Shown piece after piece: positions 33,013-43,964 of a stretch of DNA of 64,000 bases. Positions within the stretch are counted from its first letter, which is position 1. Each line of letters begins with the position of its first letter. The notes under the pieces were generated by a model. It was given only the letters and a program-made list of their open reading frames with translations. It did no database searches and had not been told where the DNA came from. The position numbers were made by a program, and so were the translations under genes. The DNA is from Euborellia annulipes (taxonomy: Eukaryota; Arthropoda; Insecta; Dermaptera; Anisolabididae): contig JAKCPI010016568.1 in the NCBI GenBank assembly GCA_023213315.1, positions 1 to 64,000 on the forward strand, written 5' to 3'.

Positions 33013-34190
33013 TTTATTATTATGATAAACCCAAAGCCCATATGGTTAAATAAATTTTAATTTCACTAATAAATAATAAATATGTAATTATTATTTGTTT
33101 ATTCAATTAATAATTAAATAAAATTGATTAGGCCTAATAATTTAGAGAGCTCGCAAAGTAGGTTTTTGGTGAAAATCAATTTTTTATTTGTCTAAATTTC
33201 CTTTCGTCTGTTCTTTTTAAATTTCGTTCCACTTGGGATTCCGTTAGAATTTTTGTCTAACATATTGATTTGACAAGTTGAGTTGATGTCGGGGCAGCAG
33301 ATACTCCCACCCTCATAAGCTACAAGTGTGAATTCTAGCCCGTCCGTTTTTCATCTACTTTCCCTATATTTTAAAAATATTAATAAAGTTGATTGAAAAT
33401 AAAATATAAGCCTTTACTTTTCTAACTTATAAAATACTTTCATTTGATCGGATATTATCCAGCGAGGGTATGCCTTAGAGAAAAATTCCTACCAACTTTT
33501 ATTGATATTAACTGGAAGTGAACAATTCGAAAGAAATGTAATATTTTCTCCTTGAAAAAGTTCTAATAAAATCATCTCTGGAGGCGCCCAAATTGGTAAT
33601 ATAAAGGTCTAATTCAATTGAGAGTGCCATATGAGGGATGAGAGGAGTGGGGGCCGGGGGAGGGGGCGGTCATGGAATCAACAGGTAACCAAGTGTCAAT
33701 AGCTTCAGAAAAATTCGTAAAAAAAAAAAAAAGAAAATAGAGATGAGCAAATGTTGAAGAAATATTTTCATTAACGATATTAATGATATTAATTTACCCA
33801 TTCAAATAAATTTGTGTTCGCGATTATTTTATTATTGCCTACACGTTGCCTATTCTTTTTTGCATTAAATATTTTATCAACAACTCAAATTGGACATATT
33901 TGTTCATTTTCGCTAACTGGGAAATATACTGTACATCCGTTATAACAACCCACATTTTTTGATTAATTGCTTCAGATCTCGTAGACCACGCATGTTTTGG
34001 TGTTAATTTCTATTGAGGTTTAACACCTGTGCATGCGTGGGTCGCTTTAAAATAGGATTAATGAGTTGGTTATTTGGATTGCATTTTATGAAATTATACA
34101 ATATGTCAATAGAAGAATTTTACTAATTTCATTAATATTAAAATTTTTTCTTCTGTTAAAATAATAATTTAGAGGAAGAGTTTTAATTGT
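33013..34190. other. Intergenic stretch with a G-rich tract
   Basis: AT-rich except for 33590-33700. There GTGGGGGCCGGGGGAGGGGG (33648-33667) followed by CGG could form a G-quadruplex on the plus strand. No gene. Confidence 0.35.
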
Positions 34191-34204
34191 TCTAACAATT
34201 ATCC

Positions 34205-34805
34205 TTTCATTTTCACTTGCCTATGTATATATGTAATATATATATAGAGAGATTGGATTCATGTCAAAAATTCGATGTCGAGATTTTGGTAGATATACAC
34301 GTTTTGAGGTCCCCTGAATCAAAAAAGTGGTTTTCGTGACATGGTCTGTCTACCTGTCTGTGTACGTGTGTCTGTGAACAAAATATCTCAAGAACGAAAA
34401 GAGCTAGGAGGTTGAAATTTTATATTTAAGTTAGGCACCCCCCTGGGACGTGACACGAAGCTTTTGAACAAAATCGACCAAAGAGTACTAGTACTTTACT
34501 GATGTACTTTTTCAGTTTTTTTTTCGATTTTCTCAAAATTCGCTCCAACGATTTTGTTTAAAATTCAAAAATCAATTATATTTTAGATGCTCTTTAAAAT
34601 GTATATTCTCATTTTGCCCTTGAAATCTTTTGAAGCACACTTTACTCTTGAACTTCATAGGTAAGATAGAAGAAATGGTTGCCATGGTAACAAAATAAAC
34701 ATTTTCCCATGATTATCAATTTTATATTCTTGAATTCTAATATATCGGCGGAAACTAAATATATCTCGAAACAAATCTGGTGCGACCAGTCACACCAGAT
34801 TCTTT
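34205..34805 (+). repeat. R1 repeat copy
   Basis: All R1 blocks are in order: TTCATGTCAAAAATTCGATG, CACGTTTTGAGGTCCCCTGA, TGACATGGTCTGTCT, AAGAGTACTAGTACTTTACT, TTAGATGCTCTTTAAAATG, GTTGCCATGGTAACAAAAT. The terminal hairpin is shortened to AAATCTGGTGCGACCAGTCACACCAGATT in effect. Confidence 0.75.
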
Positions 34806-36030
34806 GTGATGTATTATTATTATAATTTTCTTAAGATAAAGAAGAAGAATCTTAGCAATCACTTTTCATTAAAAATTAACATTGACTAATAGTGAAGAGG
34901 CCAATCGCACATTCGAAGAATGTTTATATGTAAGCTTATAATCGTCGATGTTTCAGGAATAATTCGCTCCCATTTTCAGGAGCCACGTTCGAAATTTGAT
35001 TATTAACATAACATTTTGCTTTATAAAATAAACTAGCTTTCGAAAATTTGTTAATTATTTACTGGTTGGCTAACTTCTTGCAATTTATTCTTAAACGCTA
35101 ATTTTAGAAATTCTAGCGAATCTAAATATCTAATTTAAAGCCTTTTGTCACCTTCGGAGATTTGGCCCCCTCACGTCTTTTTCTTCTTTTATTTACATCA
35201 GTGCCCAAAAAATATCCCTCGGGCTGGGGAACGAATTACGTCACCCTTGAATCATAAAGCCAGATTATATTTGTCTCTAAAAGATTAGGGTTTTTTGATG
35301 TGATCTCAACAAAGTGCTACCACGAAGAAAAGGTGTTTAATTCCAAATGTTTTTTTTTTTTATTTTTGTTCCTTTTAAATTTTCAAAATTCATATTGACA
35401 AACATTTATATGGTAGAGGAAAATATCTTCTTTTTTTAAATGAAAGGTTATAAAAGTGACAAAAGGTTATAGTGTAATCAAATTTCCTGTAAAAATAAGA
35501 AAAAAAAAAAATTAAGAAGATGTTATGTATTATACAAGAATTAAACTCCACCTGCATTTTGCTTTTAGTAGTAAAGTCATAAAAAGTGGAAGCGATAGAT
35601 TTATGTCAGAAATTTAAACTGAAGGAGAAATTATGTTTTATTTATTATACGAGCAAGAATCTCTTCTTTATTCTTCTATTCTTTTTTAAAGGATGATAAT
35701 AAAAAAGTAGCTTCTTAGGATATTACCAATTTAATATCAGATAGATTCAAAATGAAATTCTCTATATACGTATATTATGCTGACTGCAATTTAGGGATTT
35801 TTTTATAGGGACTCCTATTTAACTAAAATAACATTAGGAACGAGTGAAAAATTTAGCTACATATTTCATTATTTTGTAGAAAAGCGCGTATATTTGATTC
35901 CTGGAAACTAGGCGCCAAAATCATTATTTTTTATTAGTCGTTTATTGTGCATTTTCACACGAATTTATAAAAATTGATGGATTTTGAAGTTAATCTTTAA
36001 CCAATGAAGTACGTGGCTGTTGATTTATAC
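34806..36030. other. Intergenic stretch
   Basis: AT-rich except for a slightly more complex piece at 35150-35260 with TTACGTCACCC. No gene recognised. Confidence 0.4.
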
Positions 36031-36089
36031 ACAAGGAAGGAAGCAGGTGCAGCCAAAATTAAAGCCTCCGATTTTGTTACATTTAATGA

Positions 36090-36124
36090 GACGTTTCGAG
36101 AAAACTTTATTTCCTCATCATCAG
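36090..36124 (-). ncRNA. Hammerhead ribozyme motif
   Basis: Minus strand: CTGATGA, stem II GAGGAAA/TTTTCTC (one G-T pair), GAAACGTC. All core positions fit. Predicted cleavage is after GTC, at the 36090/36089 boundary. Stem I is short (GA/TC). Confidence 0.6.
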
Positions 36125-36392
36125 TCTTTCCTACACAAGATTAAATAGCATTGACCAGATTTTAAGATTAAAAATTTTTAATTATAGAAATATTTTAAGA
36201 AATATTGAAAGAAATATATTTATAATCGAGACGCTTTTACAATTTTTAACATTCTCCCTGAACAAGTCAATGAATAACACACCCATAAAGAAAATACATA
36301 ATAAATGTATTGTGCCCTTTTAACAACTCCGGGACAAATACAATTTGTAAGTGTTATCTTATATTGTTAAAAAAAAAATTTTCTAGGAAAGA

Positions 36393-36427
36393 CTGATGAT
36401 GAGGAAATAAAGTTTTCTCGAAACGTC
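36393..36427 (+). ncRNA. Hammerhead ribozyme motif
   Basis: CTGATGA (36393-36399), stem II GAGGAAA-TAAAG-TTTTCTC, GAAACGTC (36420-36427). It matches the minus-strand copy at 36090-36124. Core intact, stem I weak. Confidence 0.6.
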
Positions 36428-36981
36428 TCATTAATTGTAACAAAATCGGAGGCTTTAATTTTGGCTGCACCTGCTTCCTTCCTTGAGTATTAATCTTTAA
36501 CTTCACTAAATAAAAAAATATAAAAAGCTCACACTGTCTTTATTGGATATTTTAACATAAAAGTACTGAAACAATCCTTTATGAAAATGTAGAGAACCAA
36601 TATTTGAAATGCATACCAGAGCCGAGCCGAGCCTTTTTTATTGAATAAAGGAAATTAAGGGCAAAGCATTGGTATTGGAATATATTTCAAACACGTTTTT
36701 GTAAATAAAATAGGAAGATAAATTTGTTTTGTGAATTTATAAATTCACATAAGACAAAACTTCAATTTACTATTTTCCGTTTATCTTTCTTTACTTTCCT
36801 TTTATTTTATTTATTTATTTTTTTTTATAATACTTAAGGAATTTTTCAAATTTTTTATTAGGTAGGTAATTCAATAGTCTGCGAATTAATGTAAACACAG
36901 TTGACTAGTTGTTTCTTGAATATTATAATATGAGGATATGGTATTTGGGCAGTCAAGGCAAAAAATAAAATAAAAGTCTAT

Positions 36982-37022
36982 AATTTGTCGACGTTTCGAG
37001 TGCTCTCTTCAACAGGACAAAA
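36982..37022 (-). ncRNA. Hammerhead motif with strong stem I, mutated core
   Basis: Minus strand: TTTGTC-CTGTTGA-AGAGAGCACTC-GAAACGTC-GACAAA. Stem I (TTTGTC/GACAAA) is a perfect 6 bp, but CTGATGA has become CTGTTGA, which alters a core base. Confidence 0.5.
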
Positions 37023-37200
37023 ATCAATGTCAAATTGTCAGGTTAGTTGATATGGCAGTGTAGCAACGTTTTAAACAATTCATATTGTCTTGAAAATTCT
37101 CTTTACTACGTGAAGTGGCTGTTGTATAGTTGTATATTCTCTTTACTGTTTGGAGGTTTGTAGTGGTTTTATTTAAATTGAATTGACATCAATTTTTGTC

Positions 37201-37233
37201 CTGATGAAGAGAGCGATGAGCACTCGAAACGTC
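37201..37233 (+). ncRNA. Hammerhead motif with intact core
   Basis: CTGATGA (37201-37207), stem II GAGAGC-GATGA-GCACTC (one mismatch), GAAACGTC (37226-37233). Here stem I is lost (GTC against AAAAAA). Confidence 0.55.
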
Positions 37234-37371
37234 AAAAAAAATAGACATTTATATTATTTTTTTTGTCTTGGCTGCCCATATAGGCCTAGCATATCATCAT
37301 TTACACAGTTGATATTTTTAGCTATTTTATTAAAGATAAAATATGCACGATATTGTTACTATACCTTATAC

Positions 37372-37560
37372 CAGTGGTTCCCAACCGGTGGGCCCCGGAA
37401 CCCAAGGGTGCCGCGAGAATAGCTAAGGGGTGCCTCGAGATATTTAGAAATAAATAAAAAGAGGCGGGAAAAAAAAGTTTTGCAAAAAAGAAGGTAAAAT
37501 GATTTGAACGCAAGGGGCAAAAATTTCCCGGAGCGCGGAAAAAAATTTAGCTTTGCTTAA
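37372..37560 (+). mobile_element. hAT left-end remnant
   Basis: CAGTGGTTCCCAACCGGTGG is a characteristic hAT terminus. The matching right end is not found, so this is a partial copy with an uncertain right boundary. Confidence 0.5.
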
Positions 37561-38164
37561 AAAAAAGGTCTTCTCTGAAATTATGACACTAGTGAATTAT
37601 TCTAGTGGGAGAGAGTTAAGTCTCCTTTGATTACACCTGAACAGAAAGATTCCATAACATTTGCTTAACAGGTTGAATTAAGGGTTAAATTATTTAAAAG
37701 GACTCTCACATTGATTCGCACTCTCCCGTATAATGATTTTAATATAAACGGATAACATTTTTTAATTAGAATTTAGGCCTATCTGATAGATGTATTTTAT
37801 AAAGTCTATAACTATGGTTTTGTTTAAGAATTAGGTTTCTTATTCTTCTGGAAATAATAGATAAAAAAACTATAGTAGACCAAGAACAAATAATGAAAAG
37901 CTCTCTTATTTATTTTATTCACTTTTAGTCCTTCGTTTCTTTGAACAAGAGCTCCCCAGGCTTTTTTGAAAGTGCGAATAGGCAAATATCCCCCTTTTGT
38001 TTCCTTCTGCTTTTCTTCTCGGTTGATATCAATATAACTTTCGACTATTGAAAGAACGAAACACGCTCACCCACCATTATTATTATTTGGCTTTCTTTTC
38101 AATCTGGGGATTTTTTATTATTAAAGATAGCATTAAGAGAACTAAAAACATTTCATATGTTTAA

Positions 38165-39829
38165 TATTAACCGAATTTGAAAGCCTAGTTATGCAGACCC
38201 AAGAAACTCGTGAACCTATTATAAAAATTAAACCCAGTAATATTAAAAATGCTCTAAAAAATGTTAAAACTAAAAAAGCGCCAGGGCACGATGATATTCC
38301 TGCTGTACTCATAAAGAGTTTGCCAGGTAAACCAATCCTATATTTATCAAAAATCATACAAGCAGTCTTTGATCTCCGATACTTCCCAAAAACCTGGAAA
38401 AAAGCCGTGATAGTTCCGGTACCCAAACCTGGTAAAAGTTTGCAAGATCCTAAAGGCTACCGACCAATCAGTCTGCTCCCTATCCTGGGAAAATTAACTG
38501 AACAATTTATTTTAAAATGGCTAAACGCAGAAATAGAAAACCTGGGAATTATACCGAACCACCAATTCGGATTCAGAAAGGGACATTCCTCAATGGACCA
38601 AGTATACAGAATCAGTAAACACATCAAAGAGCACCTCACAGTCAAACAATCTACGGGGATGATATTAATAGACATTCAGCAAGCATTTGACCAAGTGTGG
38701 CATTCTGCTCTCGTCCTAAAACTGCTGAAATTCGGAATATCAAAATCGCTAGCGGAATTGATAACAAACTGGATAACTGACAGAAACTTCTACGTAAAAA
38801 TAGACTCAGAAAAATCTCATCTCAAACCTATAAAGTCTGGAGTCCCACAGGGATCCCTACTCTCGCCTATTTTATACGCTCTATTCACAGCAGACCTGCC
38901 AACCCATCCCCATGTACATATAGCACAGTACGCAGATGACATAGCCCTATTCTACAGTCACCGAAACTACACCTGTCTCAAATCCAGAATAGAAAAATAC
39001 TCAAAGAAAATAAACTGCTACTTAAAGTACTGGAAACAGGCCATCAACCCAGCAAAATCCGAAGCTATCCTCTTCACTCATAAAACACGACATCTGAAGA
39101 AAGTCATCAAATTTGGACCCTCTATGCTCAACTGGAAACCGCGCGCCAAATACCTGGGAATCTGGCTAGACAGAAGACTAACCTGGACACCCCACTGCAA
39201 AGCAATAGCAAACACAGGAAGGACAGCGATAAGAATGCTCTGGCATTTAATAAAGGGCACAAGTCAGCTAGACATCGACTCAAAGCTCCTTCTTTACAAG
39301 TCAATCATCAGATCCAGAATCACATATGGCACTCCACTCTTTCTCAATAGTACCTGCGCAACAAACCTAAAACTGCTAGCTGGAATCCAAAACAAGGCAC
39401 TACGAATCATAGCTTTCCCTCCTCCTGGAATAAACAACGCAATCATCCGACACGCGCTAGAAATGGACGAACTCGGCGATTACATGGAACGGCTGAAAGA
39501 AAGCTACACTCGGCGACTCATCAGACATCCGAATCCAATAATGACGGGAAGATAAAATGCTCAAATCACATACATATTTTTATATACAAATATTATTTTA
39601 GAAAATTTTATATCTTACTTGTTTAGTTACAAAATGAATGGGGTTTTTTTTAATTTTTCCTCAAAAATACTAAAGACAGATTTTATATTTAAGAAACATC
39701 AAACTGTGGGCAATGTTTAAAAGACCATTAAAGCGTCTAAACAAAAATTGTATCAAATTTGTAAAACATATTTTCCCTAAGTGGAAAACAATATGTAAAG
39801 CTAATAATGAATAAATATTTTTTAACAAC
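38165..39829 (+). mobile_element. 5'-truncated jockey-like LINE insertion
   Basis: A perfect 18-bp target duplication AACATTTCATATGTTTAA flanks it (38147-38164 and 39830-39847), proving target-primed integration. The insert holds an uninterrupted RT frame, a ~270-bp 3' UTR and an A/T-rich tail ending TTTTTTAACAAC with an AATAAA nearby, with no long poly(A). The endonuclease domain and ORF1 are missing, so the copy is dead on arrival, but the open frame and exact duplication suggest a young insertion. Confidence 0.92.
38191..39555 (+). CDS. Reverse transcriptase (non-LTR, jockey-like), partial
   Basis: 454 codons from the first Met. The frame is open from about 38155 through the insertion junction, so the true protein began upstream. 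It would copy element RNA into DNA at a nicked target. Visible motifs: APGHDDIPA (30-38), LLPILGKLTE (95-104), FGFRKGHSS (126-134), motif A DIQQAFDQVW (161-170), motif B SGVPQGSLLSP (216-226), motif C YADD (247-250, catalytic aspartates), and the thumb motif KYLGIWLDRRLTW (320-332). No stop or frameshift interrupts it. The N-terminal AP-like endonuclease is absent. The codon use and GC content are above the surrounding DNA. The C-terminus ends NPIMTGR. Assignment to the jockey clade is from motif resemblance. Confidence 0.92.
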   Translation: MQTQETREPIIKIKPSNIKNALKNVKTKKAPGHDDIPAVLIKSLPGKPILYLSKIIQAVFDLRYFPKTWKKAVIVPVPKPGKSLQDPKGYRPISLLPILGKLTEQFILKWLNAEIENLGIIPNHQFGFRKGHSSMDQVYRISKHIKEHLTVKQSTGMILIDIQQAFDQVWHSALVLKLLKFGISKSLAELITNWITDRNFYVKIDSEKSHLKPIKSGVPQGSLLSPILYALFTADLPTHPHVHIAQYADDIALFYSHRNYTCLKSRIEKYSKKINCYLKYWKQAINPAKSEAILFTHKTRHLKKVIKFGPSMLNWKPRAKYLGIWLDRRLTWTPHCKAIANTGRTAIRMLWHLIKGTSQLDIDSKLLLYKSIIRSRITYGTPLFLNSTCATNLKLLAGIQNKALRIIAFPPPGINNAIIRHALEMDELGDYMERLKESYTRRLIRHPNPIMTGR

Positions 39830-39895
39830 AACATTTCATATGTTTAAATAAATCTTAAATATGTGGATGAGAGAAGTGGCAGTTCAATGATTAGA

Positions 39896-40177
39896 ATAAT
39901 AGGCAGGAAGAGAGGATGTCAGCCAACAGGAGAGCCTCTATCAAATAAAAATCTCAATCCAGAAGACGTTTCGGCTTTAATTACATAAAGCCATCATCAG
40001 TTCTTATGAGAATATTGTCAATCTTAAGGTATATACCATAGAGTTGTCATATAAAAAAAAACATACAAAATTATATAAAATTTGCACATAAGGTGTCGTA
40101 TGCTCATCAGTTTTTAAGGCTAAGTCCCAAATGTATTTGTATCCTGTTGGCTGATATCCTCTCTTCCTGCCTATTAT
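39896..40177. mobile_element. TIR-flanked element carrying a hammerhead
   Basis: TAATAGGCAGGAAGAGAGGA...GCCAACAGG at the left is mirrored by CCTGTTGGC...TCCTCTCTTCCTGCC at the right (~36 bp). A well-formed minus-strand hammerhead lies inside near the left arm (39961-40004). No coding sequence. It begins 49 bp right of the LINE's target duplication. Confidence 0.7.
39961..40004 (-). ncRNA. Hammerhead ribozyme motif, all stems present
   Basis: Minus strand: stem I AGAA, core CTGATGA, stem II GGCTTTA-TGTAAT-TAAAGCC (perfect 7 bp), GAAACGTC, then stem I TTCT. Core bases are intact and stem I is a perfect 4 bp. Stem III is only the self-complementary ACGT, which fits cleavage in a dimer. This is the best formed of the standard-type copies. 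Confidence 0.7.
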
Positions 40178-40179
40178 TT

Positions 40180-41665
40180 AAATTTTAAATAATTCCTGGT
40201 AGAAATTAAATTATAGTTTGGATTTATGAAAAAAAAAAAATTATTCATTAAAGTGAGTTTCGTCATTTATAATTTTCAGTGAAATTTGAATGCATAAAAT
40301 AATCGGATTAATTTAAAATCAAATTAAATTTTTTTTTAACTAAACTTCAATTAAAAGGCACAAGATTGTAATTTAAAAATTAGAAATTACTAGATTTTGG
40401 TTTATAAAATAAAATCTTATTTCATTATTGTTATTGAATATTTGCACCAGCTTTGTAATTAATTCTATTTTAACCTCTTTGAGTAATATTAATCATCGAC
40501 ATCAGCAGAGCATACTGATATTGACCCGAACTATCGCAAATTAGCAATATGGGTGTACATAAAAGACGATCATCGTTTAATTCTGCATGATTAGAATTCT
40601 TGTGTCCCTGGGCATATACAATTAAAGGGAACAACCAGCCTTGCAAGTCTGTTTGATCATCCGTAAATTATATATACATAGGCATATATAACATTTCTCA
40701 CTAGGTGAGTAACTGTTTACGGTAGAGAGTTCATAACATGAAATGAGCGCCCGTGGGACTTTAGCAGACAAACACGTATTTAGAGAGACACCCGGCAAAT
40801 AGAGAGGGGATGACGTGATAAGAACCCTCAGCAAAGGGTCCAATCCTCAAGATACTGAGATACTTGTCTATCTCCTTGCTTGCTCCCTATAGAGCTCGTC
40901 TATATTTCCTCAGCTTGGTTTATAATTGACAGATTCTGAACACGCCCAGGTGCACTTCCAAGCTCCTCCATCCCCCACTCTTAAATCGATAAACAATCTA
41001 GGCTAAAAAGCACCTCGACCGAGATTTCCTTTTTGCGGATAGAAGAATCACTTGAGAGATAATAATAAAAATATATTGTGTATTCTTTAAGAAGGATGAA
41101 ACATCTTTAGTAAGACATGTTAAATATTAAATTGGAAGAAGCAAAACGAATCCTCATTAGGAATTCATTATGTATGCCCCTTGGATTGTATGATGGGAGT
41201 CGTCTAAAGCACGGTGACATTAATAATTAAACATGCACATAATGGACCGAATAGTTCCAACTAAATCCTCTTTTGATTAACTGAAAAGCATATACGAAGG
41301 CATAAACCACTAAAAGTAAAATGGCCTATGGTTCTTATACTAACTTCAATGTTCTATTCTTAATAATCATCTAGTTTTATCTGTTCTTCAATTAAAGATC
41401 TTTGAATAGGAAGTTAATTTAAAGGGAAAATATTCGTTTTGAATATTATTACCCCAAGTAATTATAAAATAAAAGAGAGAGGTTAATATTTTCTTAAATT
41501 AAATGTCTAGAAATTTTATAACTAGATCTACTTTATTTTTAACACCTGCTTAGAGAAATTGCTGAAATCTTTTTTTTGGAATGGGTGCATAAGGTCCGAA
41601 GACCTGTAATGATCAGTGGTCATATGCAGCCAGGAAGAAAATAAAAACAAAAGAAGCATAAAAGG
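40180..41665. other. Intergenic stretch
   Basis: AT-rich to 40600. A more complex segment spans 40620-41030 with TGACGTGATAAG (40812), but no exon signature is clear. No gene. Confidence 0.4.
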
Positions 41666-41670
41666 AGAAC

Positions 41671-41985
41671 TCAACTGCGGGAACTGAGAAGATGCCTGTT
41701 GAGATTAGACTTGAAAGTCTGAAGATTGTAGGTTTTGGGGAAGATGGACAAAGGGAGCTTGTTCCAATCAACGGACAAAGGAAGATTGGAATTGACTAAT
41801 TCTGTTAGTCGTGAACAGCATAGTGACGCTGGCTGGGATGATTCCTCTCTTGTGTTTCGTGTATATGTTGCATTGGGTGGGATAATTGTTGAGCATTGAC
41901 CATGGTAATACCTGTAGAAGAGAGACACGCTTGTTCTATGATCTAATGACTGTAGGGATGCGGTGAGGGTAGAATCACCTATCAG
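41671..41985 (-). pseudogene. C-terminus of a non-LTR reverse transcriptase
   Basis: The minus-strand frame reads LQSLDHRTSVSLFYRYYHG...CSTIIPP, then RLTELVNSNLPLSVDWNKLP, then IFPKTYNLQTFKSNLNRHLL and stop. SLxHR...SLFYRYYxGxCS and WNxLPxxIFP...FKSxL are the conserved tail of many LINE polymerases. The RT core is missing, so this is a truncated fossil from a family different from the LINE at 38165. Downstream, AGGTCTTCGGACCTTATGC (reverse strand near 41590) is probably its 3' UTR. Confidence 0.7.
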
Positions 41986-42027
41986 AAAATAAAATGATTC
42001 TATTGATTAATTGATTTAGGCTTTCTC

Positions 42028-42175
42028 TATTATTATCTTTTTTAGTCTTTTCGCCATCTTAGAGCATATGGACTTTATTATGCTAAAGCGATACACCAGG
42101 CACATTTATTTATTTAAAAAATATTCTTCAAATTGCCTGAAATCCGAACCCATACCTTTGCATTTTGACACGAAA
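42028..42175 (-). mobile_element. SINE fragment, diverged
   Basis: CTTTTCGCCATCTTAGAGCAT, CCAGGCACATTTATTTATTT and TTGCCTGAAATCCGAACCC, in SINE order on the minus strand. The tRNA head is lost. Confidence 0.5.
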
Positions 42176-43190
42176 ATTTATCTATAAAAATTAAAATTTA
42201 ATAGATATTCTCCGAGATGAAACCTCGCAACGATAGCAAACATGAGAGATTTGAAAGAAGACTTATAAATTTTTAATTTACGTATACTTATAAGGCCTGA
42301 GTATTCTCTAATTTCTCATCTTATGCGCTTGATTCTGAGCCGTCTATTTTGTAAAATCTAAGTTAAATAATTTTAATTAAATAAATTCAGTTTAAAAAAC
42401 TTTTTTCAATAAAAATTTTCGTTCGTTATTAATTTATTTTTCGATGGTTTAGATTTAGATCTTAAGGGAAGAGGAGAGGGGGGAGGGTGTAAAAAAATAA
42501 AATAATAAATAACATGAGGTAGGTGTTGATCACGAGACTTTATCATACATCATACACTATAAAAACATTTTAATTCTTTGTTTGTTTAAACCAAAATATT
42601 TCAAGCTATAATAACATGTGATAGGGGTTGTGGTATTTCATGTGTCCGAAGTGTTTAATTTATATCTGATTAATGGCTCATTCAAACACTTGTTAATTAT
42701 TAACATTTATATAGTATAGCCCTATACTGAAAATTATTTGAAAAAAAAAAATATCATTGCTGAGTTTGCTGATATTTGAGAGTGTAAAATAATAATTGGT
42801 TGGCCGAATTTAATTGTGAATAGTCTCTACATAAATTTAGATTCTAAGATTCGTAAGGTTTATTTTAAATTTAGTTAAAAGCTTCTTACATTCAATCAAT
42901 TAACCAGCTCTAGAGAAAAAAAAATAATTTAGAAAAATAGGTTCGTTTATCAAAGTCAAACTGAAACCGCAAGATCTTAATACGATTACAATATAATTAA
43001 TCGCCATTATCTGAACGAGCTAGAATTTAAAGGAAGAAAAGATGGAAAGTGCCGGGGGGTGGCTTGATTCGCTTTATTCAAGAATCGTTCAATCTCTATT
43101 TTTTTTTTTTTTTTTATTTGGCCAATTGAACTGAACGTTCCATAAAAAATTATTTAGTTTTTTAAATTGAATTCATTCCAGAAGAAATTT
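42176..43190. other. AT-rich intergenic stretch
   Basis: No gene recognised. T run at 43100-43116. Confidence 0.4.
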
Positions 43191-43199
43191 TTGGTGGGA

Positions 43200-43385
43200 T
43201 AAAAATAATAATTACCCCCCCCCCCCCTCCCCGAGATTTGAGAAAAATATTTTTTTGGCAATTAATTAAATTTTATTTTTAATATAAAATTTTAAAAATT
43301 AATACTTACAAATTTGATTTATATATATATTATGGTATAGAATGCACCTTTAAATTACAGAAAGAAAGAAAAAATTGTGTGTTAT
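43200..43385. mobile_element. hAT family fragment
   Basis: TTACCCCCCC...CCGAGATTTGAGAAAAATAT, AATTTTAAAAATTAATACTT and GTATAGAATGCACCTTTAAA match the interior of the 29858-30390 copy. Neither terminus is intact. Confidence 0.5.
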
Positions 43386-43687
43386 ATTAACTGGGTTATT
43401 TACAGTCTATTTGAACTTTGATTGAAAAAAAATTCTATCTTTTTTCAAACAAAGCTCTACCTAGAAAAAAATTTATTTAGATTATATTCGGTGGGTTGCA
43501 CACACAAAAAAGTATTTAGAGATCTCTTTTCGACCTTTAAATCTTTCGTTAAATAAACTTATGTTTGCACGAACTTTCTTTAAAGTTATTGGTTCGTTAA
43601 AATAGTCTTTAAATTAAACTAAAGGCGAAAATTCATACCTTTAAACTATAAAGAAAATATAATCTTAATCTTGTTAGTTGTTTAGTT

Positions 43688-43954
43688 TTTTTTTTTTTTT
43701 TTTTTTTTTGAAAAAAACACTCATATTTTTTTCTTCACATTCACACTCACACACACATTCACAGTCTCAGGTCATATAAGACTTTTACGATATCCGTTAT
43801 TGATTAATATAGATATTGGGGGTCCAGGCATTCTTATTTAAGCCATTTGGTATCCAAATGGCTTAAATAAAATCATCGGACAGCCTGGGGTTTGAACCTG
43901 CGACTTTTGGTATACGAGGTTAGCCCGCTAACACCTACACCAAGCCCCGAGGGC
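43688..43954 (-). mobile_element. Full-length tRNA-derived SINE
   Basis: Poly(T), CACATTCACACTCACACAC, GTCATATAAGAC, palindrome GCCATTTGGTATCCAAATGG, B-box region and a tRNA-like head ending CCAAGCCCCGAGGGC. A 10-bp target duplication TTGTTTAGTT flanks it (43678-43687, 43955-43964). Same family as 6889 and 11059. Confidence 0.85.
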
Positions 43955-43964
43955 TTGTTTAGTT

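Larger units (their letters stand above)
36032..36485. mobile_element. Foldback with two head-to-head hammerheads
   Basis: Two ~100-bp arms (36032-36133, 36385-36485) are near-perfect inverted copies separated by ~250 bp of AT-rich DNA. Each carries a hammerhead motif pointing away from the centre, and each ends in GGCTGCACCTGCTTCC in its outward orientation. PLEs are known to have inverted pseudo-LTR fragments carrying hammerheads. This copy has no reverse-transcriptase or endonuclease sequence. Confidence 0.75.
36942..37284. mobile_element. Second foldback with head-to-head hammerheads
   Basis: Arms of about 95 bp (36942-37034 and 37182-37284) share GGGCAG(T/C)CAAG(G/A)CAAAAAA, GACGTTTCGAGTGCTC and GGACAAAAAT. 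They flank ~150 bp of unrelated AT-rich DNA. No coding sequence. The layout is the same as at 36032-36485 but the sequence is different. Confidence 0.7.
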
